Counted from the stretch's first letter, positions 48,031 to 57,405 are shown. The stretch is DNA of 64,000 nucleotides from a virus (IMGVR_UViG_3300037485_001282:62001-126000); one strand, 5' to 3'. Program-made: numbers and translations. The notes: generated by a model from the letters alone, not told the origin.

Positions 48031-49824
48031 ATGCCAAGACCAAGATCTTCTTTTGATGACTTTAAATACCTTTATGAAGGAACTAAATACGAGGTAGATA
48101 CTTCAAAGCATTTTACCGTAAACACGTCAATCACAATAACTTGTGATAAAGGACATAAGTTCCGTTCAAGCGTGACTAAGGTAAAATCTTTGGGGAAAGA
48201 TCCAAAAATATGCCCCCATTGCATAAATGAATCTAAAAACAATGAAGTAAGAATATCTTTCACCGATATTAGTGATTTTTTTAAAGAAACTAACTGGGAA
48301 GTAGTCTATGAAAACGATTTTTATAGTAAATGGGAAGGACGAATTACTCTAAAATGCAAAAACGATGGGAACATTCAGTATATAAAATCTATAAAATATT
48401 GGAACGATAATCGCACAATACCATTATGCGATAGATGCAAGGAAATAAACACCGAAAAGAAGTTAGGTGTTTTCTTAGAGAAACTAGAAGAAAAAGTAAA
48501 TATCACTCATGAAAAAACAGAACTAAAGCCAGAATACACTGGGATTGATACTCTACCACCACAATTAAAGGAAAGATACTTAGCACAAACTCAGTGGAGA
48601 TTAATAGAATATATTAATACTAAAACTTTTGCTATTTTTCAATGCATCAAATGTGGCTTTATTAAAAAAGCACTACCATATAACTGTTTATTGGCGGTTA
48701 GAGATAGATGCGAGAATTGTATGAGAATTGAAATGAGAGATAATGTTTACAATAAAATGTATGAGCAGTGTAAAGAATCATTAATTTTACCAATAGAAAA
48801 CACACCATATGTTGCACCGAGAGACTATATTCGTTTTAAATGTGAAAAATGCAATCACGAATTCGAACAGAAATGGTATAACATAAACAGCGAATGTGGT
48901 AGAAACAAATTAAGTTGTCCTAACTGTTTTAAGAACATAAAGCGAAAAGAGGAAACTGAATTTGCTGATTATATTAGAGAATTGGTAGGGGCAGATAAAG
49001 TAACCCAAGATACTAAAAAAATAATTGCTCCATATGAACTAGATGTATATATCGAAGAACTTAAATTAGCATTTGAATACTGTGGAAACATATGGCACTC
49101 AGAATTGTATAGAGATGATCCAGATGTTCATAAAAAGAAACATGAACTTTGTGAAACGAATGGAATTAGATTAATAACTTTATTTGCCGATGAATGGAAA
49201 GATTCTAGGAACATCTGTGAGTCCAGAATTAAAAATCTGCTAGGTCTTCTAACAAATAAAATCCCAGCAAGAAAATGTGAAGTTAAAGAGGTAGATACTT
49301 CAGTAGCTTTAAGTTTCTGTGATGAAAATCACCTCCAAGGAAAAGGTCAGTGCCGAGAAGCATATGGTCTTTACTTTGAAGGTTCTTTAGTTTCTATAAT
49401 GACCTTTTCAGTTCCTTCTATTTCCAAATCTGGTTCAACTAGGAACTATGATTGGGAACTTAATAGGTTCTGTTCGAAACTAGATACCGTAGTTATTGGT
49501 GGTGCTAATAGGTTAATAGAAGCCTTTAAGGAAAAACACCAAGGACAGACTATAGTAACTTTTTGTGACTTAAGATGGGGAAACGGGAAAGTCTATGAGA
49601 ACATGGGATTTACTTTTGATTACAAGACAGATCCTAATTATTACTACGTAGGCGCTATAACTAACTGGAAGAGGAAGCACCGATTTAACTTTACTAGAGA
49701 GCGCCTTAGAGAGATCTTTAAAGTAACTGACGAGACTAAGACCGAGCGAATGATAGCAGAGGAAAATGAACTTTTTAGGATCTACGATTGTGGACATAAT
49801 AGATACTCGTTGAAAATAAGTTAA
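48031..49824 (+). CDS. Free-standing homing-type endonuclease (Vsr-like) after gene 23
   Basis: A 597-aa protein that interrupts the late block. The N-terminal half has four zinc-ribbon units (ITCDKGHKF to ICPHC; LKCKNDG to LCDRC; FQCIKCG to RCENC; FKCEKCNHEF to CPNC). The nuclease domain reads YELDVYIEELKLAFEYCGNIWHSELY with D, E and H as in EDxHD enzymes, then ITLFADEWKDS. The C-terminal domain (WELNRFCSKLDTVVIGGANRL, TFCDLRWGNGKVYENMGF) is shared with the endonuclease in gene 43. Start at 48031 with AAGGAAAATTTT; upstream in-frame codons lie in the terminator and promoter. Confidence 0.85.
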   Translation: MPRPRSSFDDFKYLYEGTKYEVDTSKHFTVNTSITITCDKGHKFRSSVTKVKSLGKDPKICPHCINESKNNEVRISFTDISDFFKETNWEVVYENDFYSKWEGRITLKCKNDGNIQYIKSIKYWNDNRTIPLCDRCKEINTEKKLGVFLEKLEEKVNITHEKTELKPEYTGIDTLPPQLKERYLAQTQWRLIEYINTKTFAIFQCIKCGFIKKALPYNCLLAVRDRCENCMRIEMRDNVYNKMYEQCKESLILPIENTPYVAPRDYIRFKCEKCNHEFEQKWYNINSECGRNKLSCPNCFKNIKRKEETEFADYIRELVGADKVTQDTKKIIAPYELDVYIEELKLAFEYCGNIWHSELYRDDPDVHKKKHELCETNGIRLITLFADEWKDSRNICESRIKNLLGLLTNKIPARKCEVKEVDTSVALSFCDENHLQGKGQCREAYGLYFEGSLVSIMTFSVPSISKSGSTRNYDWELNRFCSKLDTVVIGGANRLIEAFKEKHQGQTIVTFCDLRWGNGKVYENMGFTFDYKTDPNYYYVGAITNWKRKHRFNFTRERLREIFKVTDETKTERMIAEENELFRIYDCGHNRYSLKIS

Positions 49825-49837
49825 AAGAAGGTATAAT
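49811..49837 (+). promoter_or_regulatory. Possible promoter for the genes at 49858
   Basis: TATAAT at 49832-49837 with TTGAAA at 49811-49816 (15-bp spacer). It overlaps the end of the endonuclease gene and could restore transcription of the genes after it. Confidence 0.5.
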
Positions 49838-49857
49838 AGTTTTTTGAAAGGAACTCT

Positions 49858-50148
49858 ATGTCAGTTTTAATTAATAAAGTCAAATCGGAGAAGATAGCGA
49901 AGGGTCAGTTACTTTTTGAGCATCCAGCTACAAAGGTAAAGGAAAAGTCGCCTCAAGGAACTAAAAAGCCAGTTAAGAAGATACTGGAGCCAGAGACCGA
50001 GAAGGAACTTGAGCAGCTTTACGATACTATTTTGGGATTAGTAACTAATAGCGAATATTGGGCAACTGTATCTGACGTTGATTTAAAAGTCGCTTCTGAG
50101 TTAATTTTGGCTGAATATGAGAAGAGAGCAACTAAGGCTAAGGGGTGA
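49858..50148 (+). CDS. Unknown small protein, 96 aa
   Basis: A Lys/Glu-rich protein with a basic, disordered N-terminal half (HPATKVKEKSPQGTKKPVKK) and a helical C-terminus (YDTILGLVTNSEYWATVSDV). The ribosome site is AAAGGAACTCT. Not recognised. It stands 3 nt before the next small gene, suggesting co-translation. Confidence 0.55.
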   Translation: MSVLINKVKSEKIAKGQLLFEHPATKVKEKSPQGTKKPVKKILEPETEKELEQLYDTILGLVTNSEYWATVSDVDLKVASELILAEYEKRATKAKG

Positions 50149-50151
50149 TCC

Positions 50152-50427
50152 ATGGAATTAAATCCAGTACAGAAGATGGACTTTGTTAATCCTAATAATG
50201 AACGTGAGTTGCTAAATGCGTCTATAGCCAATGTAGAGGAAATGTTGGATGAATTGGCTACTGGATTACATTTAGCTGAGGATCGTCAATTAACTCTCAT
50301 TAAAACTGGAGATATTAAGTCTTCTATTTATGATGATACCAAAGAAGCTATTGAGGATCTTAAAAGAGAAATCCACGACAATAAGATTGAATTGAAGCGA
50401 CTAAGGGATCTTAGAGCTAAAATTTAA
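50152..50427 (+). CDS. Unknown small coiled-coil protein, 91 aa
   Basis: Almost entirely helical: ELLNASIANVEEMLDELATGL and a C-terminal heptad-like KEAIEDLKREIHDNKIELKRLRDL. GGGGTGATCC precedes the ATG. It has no known relative that I can name and lies just before the neck genes. Confidence 0.55.
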   Translation: MELNPVQKMDFVNPNNERELLNASIANVEEMLDELATGLHLAEDRQLTLIKTGDIKSSIYDDTKEAIEDLKREIHDNKIELKRLRDLRAKI

Positions 50428-50432
50428 ATTTC

Positions 50433-50440
50433 TATAAATA
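50433..50440 (+). promoter_or_regulatory. Late promoter TATAAATA
   Basis: An exact motif 15 nt before the ATG at 50456, opening the neck and tail-completion gene group. Confidence 0.75.
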
Positions 50441-50455
50441 ACAACTGGAGCAAAT

Positions 50456-51010
50456 ATGGCACTGGCAGTTTACAAACGAATTCGCCCAGACGCTTACCCA
50501 TTAAATATTGGTGGGCGTAGGGTTTATATTAAGGGTGGAGAAACGGTAGTAGTCGAACAGGCTCAGATGATGGGTGTGTCGGGCTTTGCTTTCGTTAGAT
50601 TATACAACGATGATAGACACTATGGGAAGCCAGAATCCTCCGTAACTGCTAATGTAAGAGTAAATAACTTAGAAAACCCACAAAATAGAAACTTTTCTTT
50701 TGAAATTCAGGAACTTAGGAACTTTAATACACAAGAAGTTCCTATTGAGTCTCTTAATAAAGCAACTTATGGTGTTCAAGAAGTTCCAGAAGTACCAAGA
50801 GTTGAGATAATTGAAGAGACTAATAAGGAACTAGGATTTTCTAAGGAAATAGTAGCACATTTGAAATCATTTGATAATAAGAAGTGGCTATCATTAAAGA
50901 AAGATGAAGTTATTAAGTTCTTTAAAGATGCTGGAGTTACTTTTGATCATATACCAAACGAAAAATGGGAACTTGTTAAATATTTGAAGACACTAATTAA
51001 GGAACTATAA
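50456..51010 (+). CDS. Unknown structural-type protein before the neck genes, 184 aa
   Basis: The N-terminal 70 residues are beta-rich (YPLNIGGRRVYIKGGETVVVEQ, GFAFVRLYNDDRHYG). The rest is helical with FSKEIVAHLKSFDNKKWLSL, a lysine/tryptophan helix-rich module repeated in part as NEKWELVKYLKTLIKEL. Its stop abuts gene 13. Position and late expression suggest a head-tail joining component, but no family is recognised. Confidence 0.6.
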   Translation: MALAVYKRIRPDAYPLNIGGRRVYIKGGETVVVEQAQMMGVSGFAFVRLYNDDRHYGKPESSVTANVRVNNLENPQNRNFSFEIQELRNFNTQEVPIESLNKATYGVQEVPEVPRVEIIEETNKELGFSKEIVAHLKSFDNKKWLSLKKDEVIKFFKDAGVTFDHIPNEKWELVKYLKTLIKEL

Positions 51011-51967
51011 ATGAAAGTCAGGACGAAGGAAGATTTAGCAATTTGGATTAGGCGATCATTAGGTGAGCCAACAGTGAATCTTCCCATTGCTCCTGAGCAA
51101 CTTGATGATTGCATAGATGAGGCTATAGAGTTCTTTACAGAGAGATGTACTGGTCATGGGTCCGAGGAAAGCTATATTGCTATATTGCCAGTGGTTAGGG
51201 CTATAGAGGCTGCTGGACTACCTTCTACAAACGCTAGAGTTAGTGGAAGTGCTCATGGGGTTGCTGAGATACTTTATCAAGCAGAATATCAACTACCAAG
51301 GAATGTTTTGGCTATTGGTGAGCCTTTAGATAATACTGCTACTACTCCAGCAATTAATGGACAATGGGTGACTGCTGGCGGTGGATATGCTTCTAATGAT
51401 CCAATGTTAAATTTTGCATTTGCTTCGGCAGAAACATTCAATTCCCCAACTCTTGGTGGAATTGCTGGATCCGCTATGGCTGCTGGGTTGTTTTTCCCTG
51501 GAACCGTCTGGGCTGATTTCTCTGGATTTAACTCATATGGTTCAAGAGGTGGTTCCCGTGGTCAAGGTGGTGGAGTTGATTTAGTTACATATGAACTTGG
51601 CTTAGAATATATGGAAATGATGAAGCAACGTTATACCATTCATATGTCCTGTCAGTTTATGGAAGCGCAGAGAAAAGTTAGAATTTCTCCTAGACCAAAT
51701 TGCTTTGGTATGTTAGTTATTCCTGTTTGGGTTCGTGTTGCTGATGCGGATCTTTATGATCATATTTGGATTCGTCGTTATGCAAGAGCATTAACTATGA
51801 GAAATATTGGTATGAATACTGGGTTCTTTACTGGCGCTAAATTTCCTGGTGGTGTTGAAATTAATTCTAAGAAATTCGAAGAAGAAGGCGAAAAAGAAAT
51901 CGAAAAATTAGAACAACAGATAAAAGACTTCGATTATGGAGAACCTGGATCTTTCAGAATAGGCTGA
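51011..51967 (+). CDS. 13: Neck protein gp13
   Basis: The head-completion and neck protein that, with gp14, prepares filled heads for tail attachment. 318 aa, close to T4 gp13. Opening TKEDLAIWIRRSLGEPTVNL and LDDCIDEAIEFFTERCT are characteristic, as are LGLEYMEMMKQRYTIHMSCQF and YDHIWIRRYARALTMRNIG. It contains a Gly-rich insert around residues 178-190. Followed by gene 14 as in T4. Confidence 0.92.
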   Translation: MKVRTKEDLAIWIRRSLGEPTVNLPIAPEQLDDCIDEAIEFFTERCTGHGSEESYIAILPVVRAIEAAGLPSTNARVSGSAHGVAEILYQAEYQLPRNVLAIGEPLDNTATTPAINGQWVTAGGGYASNDPMLNFAFASAETFNSPTLGGIAGSAMAAGLFFPGTVWADFSGFNSYGSRGGSRGQGGGVDLVTYELGLEYMEMMKQRYTIHMSCQFMEAQRKVRISPRPNCFGMLVIPVWVRVADADLYDHIWIRRYARALTMRNIGMNTGFFTGAKFPGGVEINSKKFEEEGEKEIEKLEQQIKDFDYGEPGSFRIG

Positions 51968-51985
51968 TTTTAGTTAGGGGAAATA

Positions 51986-52753
51986 ATGGCGGGACTAGAT
52001 AATCCACTTCAGTATAAGCAGTATTATAATCAGTTCTCTGGTCCTTGGAAGCAGAAGAATACTATAGAAATGTATGATAATGCATTGGCTCAGTATTTTG
52101 GTGTTTATGGTATTCCTATTGATTATTACCCAGTTGAAGTAAATTACAACAAAGATAGAATATTTGGCGAAGATACCGCTAAAAGATATATTCACAAGAG
52201 ACAGTTAACTTGTGTAGTTAAAGACGGTGCTTTTGAGGAAAATTTAGTTTATAATGGGTTCGGTGAAATAACTCAAGTAGAGTTTCAAATTTATATTCAT
52301 TTACCTACGTTTAGAAAATTAGTAAATAGAGATCCTCTTGCTAGTGATAACTTTTATTTACCTAATAGTAGCAATATAGGCTATGAAGTAGTACATGTTG
52401 ACTGGATGACGTTGGGGCTTGATGGAAATATTTTCGGGCAAAAAAGTACTTATATTTTAACCTGTAAATCCAGAGAATATTCTGAAGAACAATATGGTCT
52501 TCTTGACCAAAGTGGTAATTTAATTTCTAATGCTCCAGCAGATGCATATGTTCCAGATGGATCCTTAAGAATACAAGATAAATATAATGTTCCAATTCCA
52601 AAGACAACTCAAGCAACTAATTCTAATGATAAGAATGCGTCAGATAACAACGAAATAGCAAATATTACTGAAGGAATAGAAAATCAAACAACTGGTGTTA
52701 GAGAGGGTGGGTTAACATTTAAGAAAAATAAGATTTACTGGGGCGATTGGTGA
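51986..52753 (+). CDS. 14: Neck protein gp14
   Basis: Partner of gp13 in the neck. 255 aa, nearly the T4 length. ALAQYFGVYGIPIDYYPVEV and DRIFGEDTAKRYI near the start and VHVDWMTLGLDGNIFGQKSTY further on are typical. The C-terminus ends LTFKKNKIYWGDW. An Asn/Thr-rich linker (residues 205-235) precedes it. Confidence 0.9.
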   Translation: MAGLDNPLQYKQYYNQFSGPWKQKNTIEMYDNALAQYFGVYGIPIDYYPVEVNYNKDRIFGEDTAKRYIHKRQLTCVVKDGAFEENLVYNGFGEITQVEFQIYIHLPTFRKLVNRDPLASDNFYLPNSSNIGYEVVHVDWMTLGLDGNIFGQKSTYILTCKSREYSEEQYGLLDQSGNLISNAPADAYVPDGSLRIQDKYNVPIPKTTQATNSNDKNASDNNEIANITEGIENQTTGVREGGLTFKKNKIYWGDW

Positions 52754-52768
52754 ACTAAAGGAACTAAC

Positions 52769-53446
52769 ATGAAATCAGAGCTACTTATGCAAAAGAGAAT
52801 ACTAAGTCTATTTAAAGAATCTAACGCTCTTAAAGGCGGACTAGCTGATGGGAAAACAGTAAACGATATTGCCAAGAAGCATAATGTTCCTATCGAAGTT
52901 ATTTTGCATCAGGAGCAACTAGGTCTTAGTGTAGAGAAGGAACACGCTGATGATATATATCTTCGTGGAGAGATAGTAAGAGATCACCTATGGGAAGATC
53001 CTTATTATTATGATAAACTCAGTAAAGCAAAATTAGAAAGTACTTCTGTTTTAGATGAAATGCCTTATTTTCACGATGTTCCTAGTGAAAACCACGTATC
53101 CTTAGATTTACAAATAGAAAAATTTGATATAAAGGAACTAAAATTAGCTTTAACTCAGTTATTCATGGGAGAAAAGCCATTTGGTGATAACATTAAACAA
53201 CCAGAAGTTATAATAGATGACCCCGATAAGTTCAAAGAAATGTTACTTAACTTCACCGATGATATAACCGAACCAGCAAATCAGTTCTTAGTCCAATTTA
53301 TAAGAAAATATAACCCATTTAATATATCATCTAAGTTTAGACCAAATGTAACATTAAAGAATATAACAAAGTACGAAAAGCAATATGTAGTAAATTACGT
53401 TAACCAAGCTTATTCAGATGCTATGGAAAATAAACATGTTAGATAA
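52769..53446 (+). CDS. Virion-associated protein with a DUF5661-like N-terminus
   Basis: A 225-aa protein between genes 14 and 15. Residues about 20-95 (LADGKTVNDIAKKHNVPIEV, EHADDIYLRGEIVRDHLWEDPYYYDKL) match the small helical domain, DUF5661-like, found in many T4-like structural proteins. The C-terminal part (residues 130-225) is helical and unknown. AAAGGAACTAAC is the ribosome site. An accessory head-tail joining protein is likely, but its role is unproven. Confidence 0.65.
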   Translation: MKSELLMQKRILSLFKESNALKGGLADGKTVNDIAKKHNVPIEVILHQEQLGLSVEKEHADDIYLRGEIVRDHLWEDPYYYDKLSKAKLESTSVLDEMPYFHDVPSENHVSLDLQIEKFDIKELKLALTQLFMGEKPFGDNIKQPEVIIDDPDKFKEMLLNFTDDITEPANQFLVQFIRKYNPFNISSKFRPNVTLKNITKYEKQYVVNYVNQAYSDAMENKHVR

Positions 53447-53654
53447 TATCAATAAGATTATAGCTAGTTACGATGAAGAGATAAAGATCTGCAAAAGCGC
53501 CTTAAAGGAACTAAAAGAAACTGATTTTGCTGAAATGATTCTCTATAAGACGCAACTAAGTGAAAAAAGAATGATACTCCAGACGCTAAAGAATTTAGTT
53601 CACATCGATAGTTCCAGAGTAATTGATACCGAAAGAATATATAAGAAACCATGA
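53436..53654 (+). CDS. Small coiled-coil protein, 72 aa
   Basis: MLDNINKIIASYDEEIKICK then a long helix with KSALKELKE and LSEKRMILQTLKNLVH. It overlaps the gene before it by 11 nt and the gene after it by 4 nt, so it is read in a coupled series. I start it at the ATG at 53436, rather than an in-frame ATG six codons earlier. Function unknown. Confidence 0.55.
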   Translation: MLDNINKIIASYDEEIKICKSALKELKETDFAEMILYKTQLSEKRMILQTLKNLVHIDSSRVIDTERIYKKP

Positions 53655-55048
53655 AGAATTTCTACTTTTCAAATATACTTTATAACGGAATTTCCAGCTT
53701 TGCCGATATATTCAATGATATGTCAGTTTGGGTCTATGATGCTGACGGAAGAGCAACTAGATCCAAGAAAGTTCCTGTAATTATCGCGCCAAAGGAAAAA
53801 GTAGTTTCTGCGTTAATGAAAGGAAATTTCGGAACTGATTCGAGTAACCAAGGAGTTACTATTGAAAACTATCTCCCACAGATTTCGATTTTCTGGAATA
53901 ACCTTTCTTTAGATACTGAAAGAATGGCTGGTCAGAGAAACCAAAGAAGATTATATACAGAAGTATCAGATAGAAACGAAGATGGTTGCGACGAAAGTTA
54001 CGTTCATACAGATATTAAAACGGTTCCCTATAAAATGGGATTTGAAGTTACTTTATGGACTAAGTACGAATCAGATATGGCGCAGTTACTAGAAAATATT
54101 CTTCCATTTTTCCACCCAGAAGCTTATGTAAGTATATATGAAAAAGGAGTAGGACTAGAAAGGCAATGTAAAGTAACTAAGGAAAGTGAAAGTTTAAACT
54201 TCACCTATGATCTAAACCAACCAGATAGAAGAGTTCTCCAATCAACGCTAACTTTCTCAATGGAAATAAACTTCTATAAACCAGAAAACCCAATAGCTAA
54301 ACCAATCCAAAAAATGTACATGAATATCGCAGAACCTAAAGAAAATGGTAAAGCCCACGGTGAGAAACTAGTAGTAGAAGCAGCTTCAGAACCTGGAATG
54401 TGCTTCCATGACTTAGATTCAAAAACAAGATCATTCATTAAAGAATTTAACCTAGAAGATCAAATATATACCTCACAATTTTACCCAGACGTAAATGGCA
54501 TAGTTCCTCAACCAAAAGAGATTCTACCAACTCACCTTCCTAAAGAATTCATAGATACTCTCCTTAGAAGAGATCCTAATTACGGTTCCCAAGATATTAC
54601 CAACATAGTCACTACAGACAACGTTACTACCGATGAACTTCTAGTAACTAATATGAACGTAAAGAAATCTTCGATAATAAGTTCCTATGTAGTTACTCCT
54701 AATGGTTTCCCTATATTAACTTCAAGTATCTCAAGAGTTGATACTGGGAAATTTACTATAAAATTATCAGAAGTTCCTACAAGCAACTTGTATAAGATAG
54801 TTTATAGAATAGAACCTATAGGCGACTTAATAGTTAATATTCCAATAGGCTCTAATACAGTCACTATAGTTAATGAGAGAATTAAAGCTACTTCAATCCC
54901 CGTTGTGCAAATATATAATACTACAGAAGCCCCTAATATTGCTATTGAGGGGATCTTAAGTATCTCTGATGGGAGTTTTTCAATTAGATTATCAAGTACC
55001 CCAGCAGTTGATGGTTATAAAGTTACTTGGTCAGTGGAGGAACCTTGA
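53651..55048 (+). CDS. 15: Tail completion and sheath stabiliser gp15, with a C-terminal extension
   Basis: Caps the tail tube and sheath so the tail can join the head. Residues 1 to about 225 fit gp15: SFADIFNDMSVWVYDADGR, KKVPVIIAPKEKVVSAL, YLPQISIFWNNLSLDTERM, PYKMGFEVTLWTKYESDMAQ. The protein is 465 aa, against about 270 in T4. The extra C-terminal part (from about 325) contains two similar beta modules, GKFTIKLSEVPTSNLYKIVY and GSFSIRLSSTPAVDGYKVTW, probably Ig-like. Confidence 0.85.
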   Translation: MKNFYFSNILYNGISSFADIFNDMSVWVYDADGRATRSKKVPVIIAPKEKVVSALMKGNFGTDSSNQGVTIENYLPQISIFWNNLSLDTERMAGQRNQRRLYTEVSDRNEDGCDESYVHTDIKTVPYKMGFEVTLWTKYESDMAQLLENILPFFHPEAYVSIYEKGVGLERQCKVTKESESLNFTYDLNQPDRRVLQSTLTFSMEINFYKPENPIAKPIQKMYMNIAEPKENGKAHGEKLVVEAASEPGMCFHDLDSKTRSFIKEFNLEDQIYTSQFYPDVNGIVPQPKEILPTHLPKEFIDTLLRRDPNYGSQDITNIVTTDNVTTDELLVTNMNVKKSSIISSYVVTPNGFPILTSSISRVDTGKFTIKLSEVPTSNLYKIVYRIEPIGDLIVNIPIGSNTVTIVNERIKATSIPVVQIYNTTEAPNIAIEGILSISDGSFSIRLSSTPAVDGYKVTWSVEEP

Positions 55049-55572
55049 GTCAATTAGATGCTAGTATAAACGATATTCTTGACATTAAAGATACTATAGG
55101 AGACTTAGTTTCTGATAGCGAAACTGATACTAAAGTATCCGATGAAGAGAAACAGTTTAAAGAGAGAATGAAGAAAATAGAGCAACTTAAAGAAGAACTT
55201 AAGACAAAAAACTCTGTAGATGATGAAGAGTTTATTAAATCGTCACTTAAGAAAATAGTTAATCTTGGAGTTGTAGCTGCTGAGTCACTTGGAATGGAAC
55301 TCGAAGCACATCCTGATGGTAGAGGAACTGAATGTTTAGCTACTGTGCTTAATGCAGCAACTACGGCTGTTAAGGAACTCAATAATGTAAACACTGATAA
55401 AGAGAAGATTAAAATATCTAGAGAAACTTTGGATATGAAAAAGATTAGTAACCCAGGTAATCAAAAAATAACTCAAAACAATAACTTCTTTGGTAACCCA
55501 TCAGATTTACTAGATATGATGAAAAAAGGCGCTATGAAAACGGTAGATGCTCAAGTAGAAAAGATTAGTTAG
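55045..55572 (+). CDS. 16: Terminase small subunit gp16
   Basis: Recognises DNA for packaging and stimulates gp17. 175 aa. LDASINDILDIKDTIGDLV at the start, a coiled coil (FKERMKKIEQLKEELKTK), and DSLKKI-type helices through AATTAVKELNNVN. The C-terminus has NNNFFGNPSDLLDMMKK, typical of gp16. The start is TTG at 55045: GGAGGAACC lies directly upstream and it overlaps the gp15 stop (TTGA). No in-frame ATG is near. Confidence 0.85.
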   Translation: MSQLDASINDILDIKDTIGDLVSDSETDTKVSDEEKQFKERMKKIEQLKEELKTKNSVDDEEFIKSSLKKIVNLGVVAAESLGMELEAHPDGRGTECLATVLNAATTAVKELNNVNTDKEKIKISRETLDMKKISNPGNQKITQNNNFFGNPSDLLDMMKKGAMKTVDAQVEKIS

Positions 55573-55599
55573 ATTTAATAGTCAATAAAAGTAACTTAT

Positions 55600-55632
55600 A
55601 GGAACTACCAGTAACTTGGTAGTTCCTTTTTT
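55600..55632 (+). terminator. Terminator between genes 16 and 17
   Basis: An 11-bp stem, AGGAACTACCA (55600-55610) and TGGTAGTTCCT (55617-55627), loop GTAACT, then a T run. Confidence 0.9.
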
Positions 55633-55676
55633 ATTTGGAACTTAAAGTTAATTATAGTTCCTATAGTAACTTATAT

Positions 55677-55684
55677 TATAAATA
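55677..55684 (+). promoter_or_regulatory. Late promoter TATAAATA before gene 17
   Basis: An exact motif 17 nt before the gene 17 ATG, restarting transcription after the terminator. Confidence 0.75.
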
Positions 55685-55701
55685 AGAATAGGGAACCTGA
55701 A

Positions 55702-57336
55702 ATGCCAATTAGTTACAATGTTAAGGGAATGAAAAGACCAAACGAGGTGACTGAATATACTCCAGAAATGCTTCAGGAGTATGTTAAATGCGCCACCGAT
55801 ATTATTTATTTTGCGGAGAATTATTACTATATAACATCTACACATAACAATAAAGGAAAACAGTTAGTTGAATTATATGATTTCCAGAAGGATATTTTAC
55901 ATGGATTAGTTAACAACGATCATGTTATTCTTAATGCAGCTAGACAGGTTGGTAAATCTACGTGTTCTTGTATTTTTTTATTGTGGTATGCTTTATTTAA
56001 TAAAGATATTGAAATTGCGATATTGGCTAATAAACAAAGAACAGCAACCGAATTAATGGGTGACGTAAAAAATGCTTATTTGGAGTTACCTAATTGGCTA
56101 AAACCAGCGCCATTGAAATATGATGAACTAAACATTGAATTTGATAGTGGAACTAAAATTATTGCGGCAGCAACATCAAAAGACGCTATACGTGGTAGGT
56201 CCATATCAGCCCTACTAATTGATGAGTTCGCACATTTACCAACCAACATAGCCGAAGAGTTCTGGACTGCTGTTTTGCCAACAATTTCCAACGGTGGTAA
56301 GTGTATAGTTGTATCAACCCCCAACGGCGCTGGTGGATTATTCTACGATCTATGGAGAAAAGCAACACTTAAGATAGAAGATTGTGATTTTATTCCGTTT
56401 AAGGCGCGATGGGATGTAGTTCCTGGTAGAGACGAATCATGGAAGAAGAAAATGATGTCTTCTATGAACTCTATCGTTAAGTTTAATCAGGAATTTGAAT
56501 GTAACTTCTCAGGATCTTCCAATACACTTATAGAAGGAAATACGTTGGAACGTTTAGTTTCTCAAGTTCCTTTATTAGTGCCTGAAGAGGGATACAGTAT
56601 TTGGAAGGCACCTCAGAGGAATCGAATTTACTTAGCGTCTTGTGACGTTGCTAAAGGTGTTAATAGTGACTTCTCGGTAGTTGACATTTATGATGTTACT
56701 ACTTGGCATGTTAATGGAAGATATGATCAAGTTGCTCAGCTACGAACTAATTCACTTGCGTTACTTCCAGAGTTTAAACCCAAAGTAGTTCAGATTTGTC
56801 GTCAGTGGAATAATTGTGCTCTAATAATCGAGAATAATAACTTAGGCGATGTATTAGCTAAAGCGATTCATGAAGAAGATGAATACGAGAATCTTTATTA
56901 TGACTATGACCGAAAGGAAATAGGAGTAAATGCTAATGTTAAAACGAAACCATTAGCTTGTAGGCACTATAAAGAAGATTTAGAGACTAGCGTATTAACT
57001 ATAAGATCTACTGATACTATAAAGGAACTGGCAACATTCGAAGAAGTAATGAGTGGGGTATTTAAGGCGCGTAAAGGAAACGCTTTTCATGATGATACAG
57101 TAACTGTAGGATATTGGGCTGCTTATTGTTTGAGATCGAAGTGGTGGGAAGATCATTTGCATGATATTAGAAAAAATAGCAAAGTAGCTTTATTAGGAAG
57201 TGGATCTAAGAGTTCTCTGATAAATACTCAAGTTAAGGATCCTGACGAAGAAAGTATGAGTAGATTCATGAATATGTTTGACGACAACTTTGAAGACGAA
57301 TTAAAAGGATTTACTGCTGGTCTTGGGAAATTCTGA
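55702..57336 (+). CDS. 17: Terminase large subunit gp17
   Basis: The ATP-driven packaging motor and headful nuclease. 544 aa, shorter than T4. ATPase: AARQVGKST (Walker A, residues 80-88), ALLIDEFAHL (Walker B plus catalytic Glu, about 172-181), VVSTPNGAGG (coupling motif). Nuclease: SCDVAKGVNSDFSVVDIYD (first Asp), ALIIENNNLGD (Glu) and NAFHDDTVTVGYW (Asp pair). Confidence 0.96.
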   Translation: MPISYNVKGMKRPNEVTEYTPEMLQEYVKCATDIIYFAENYYYITSTHNNKGKQLVELYDFQKDILHGLVNNDHVILNAARQVGKSTCSCIFLLWYALFNKDIEIAILANKQRTATELMGDVKNAYLELPNWLKPAPLKYDELNIEFDSGTKIIAAATSKDAIRGRSISALLIDEFAHLPTNIAEEFWTAVLPTISNGGKCIVVSTPNGAGGLFYDLWRKATLKIEDCDFIPFKARWDVVPGRDESWKKKMMSSMNSIVKFNQEFECNFSGSSNTLIEGNTLERLVSQVPLLVPEEGYSIWKAPQRNRIYLASCDVAKGVNSDFSVVDIYDVTTWHVNGRYDQVAQLRTNSLALLPEFKPKVVQICRQWNNCALIIENNNLGDVLAKAIHEEDEYENLYYDYDRKEIGVNANVKTKPLACRHYKEDLETSVLTIRSTDTIKELATFEEVMSGVFKARKGNAFHDDTVTVGYWAAYCLRSKWWEDHLHDIRKNSKVALLGSGSKSSLINTQVKDPDEESMSRFMNMFDDNFEDELKGFTAGLGKF

Positions 57337-57346
57337 TTTTTAAAAT

Positions 57347-57354
57347 TATAAATA
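57347..57354 (+). promoter_or_regulatory. Late promoter TATAAATA, first of two before gene 18
   Basis: An exact motif 88 nt before the gene 18 ATG, just after the gene 17 stop. Confidence 0.68.
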
Positions 57355-57405
57355 AGATGAAAACCACACATTATAGCATAAAAATAAAAATATTTACTGC
57401 TCGCT

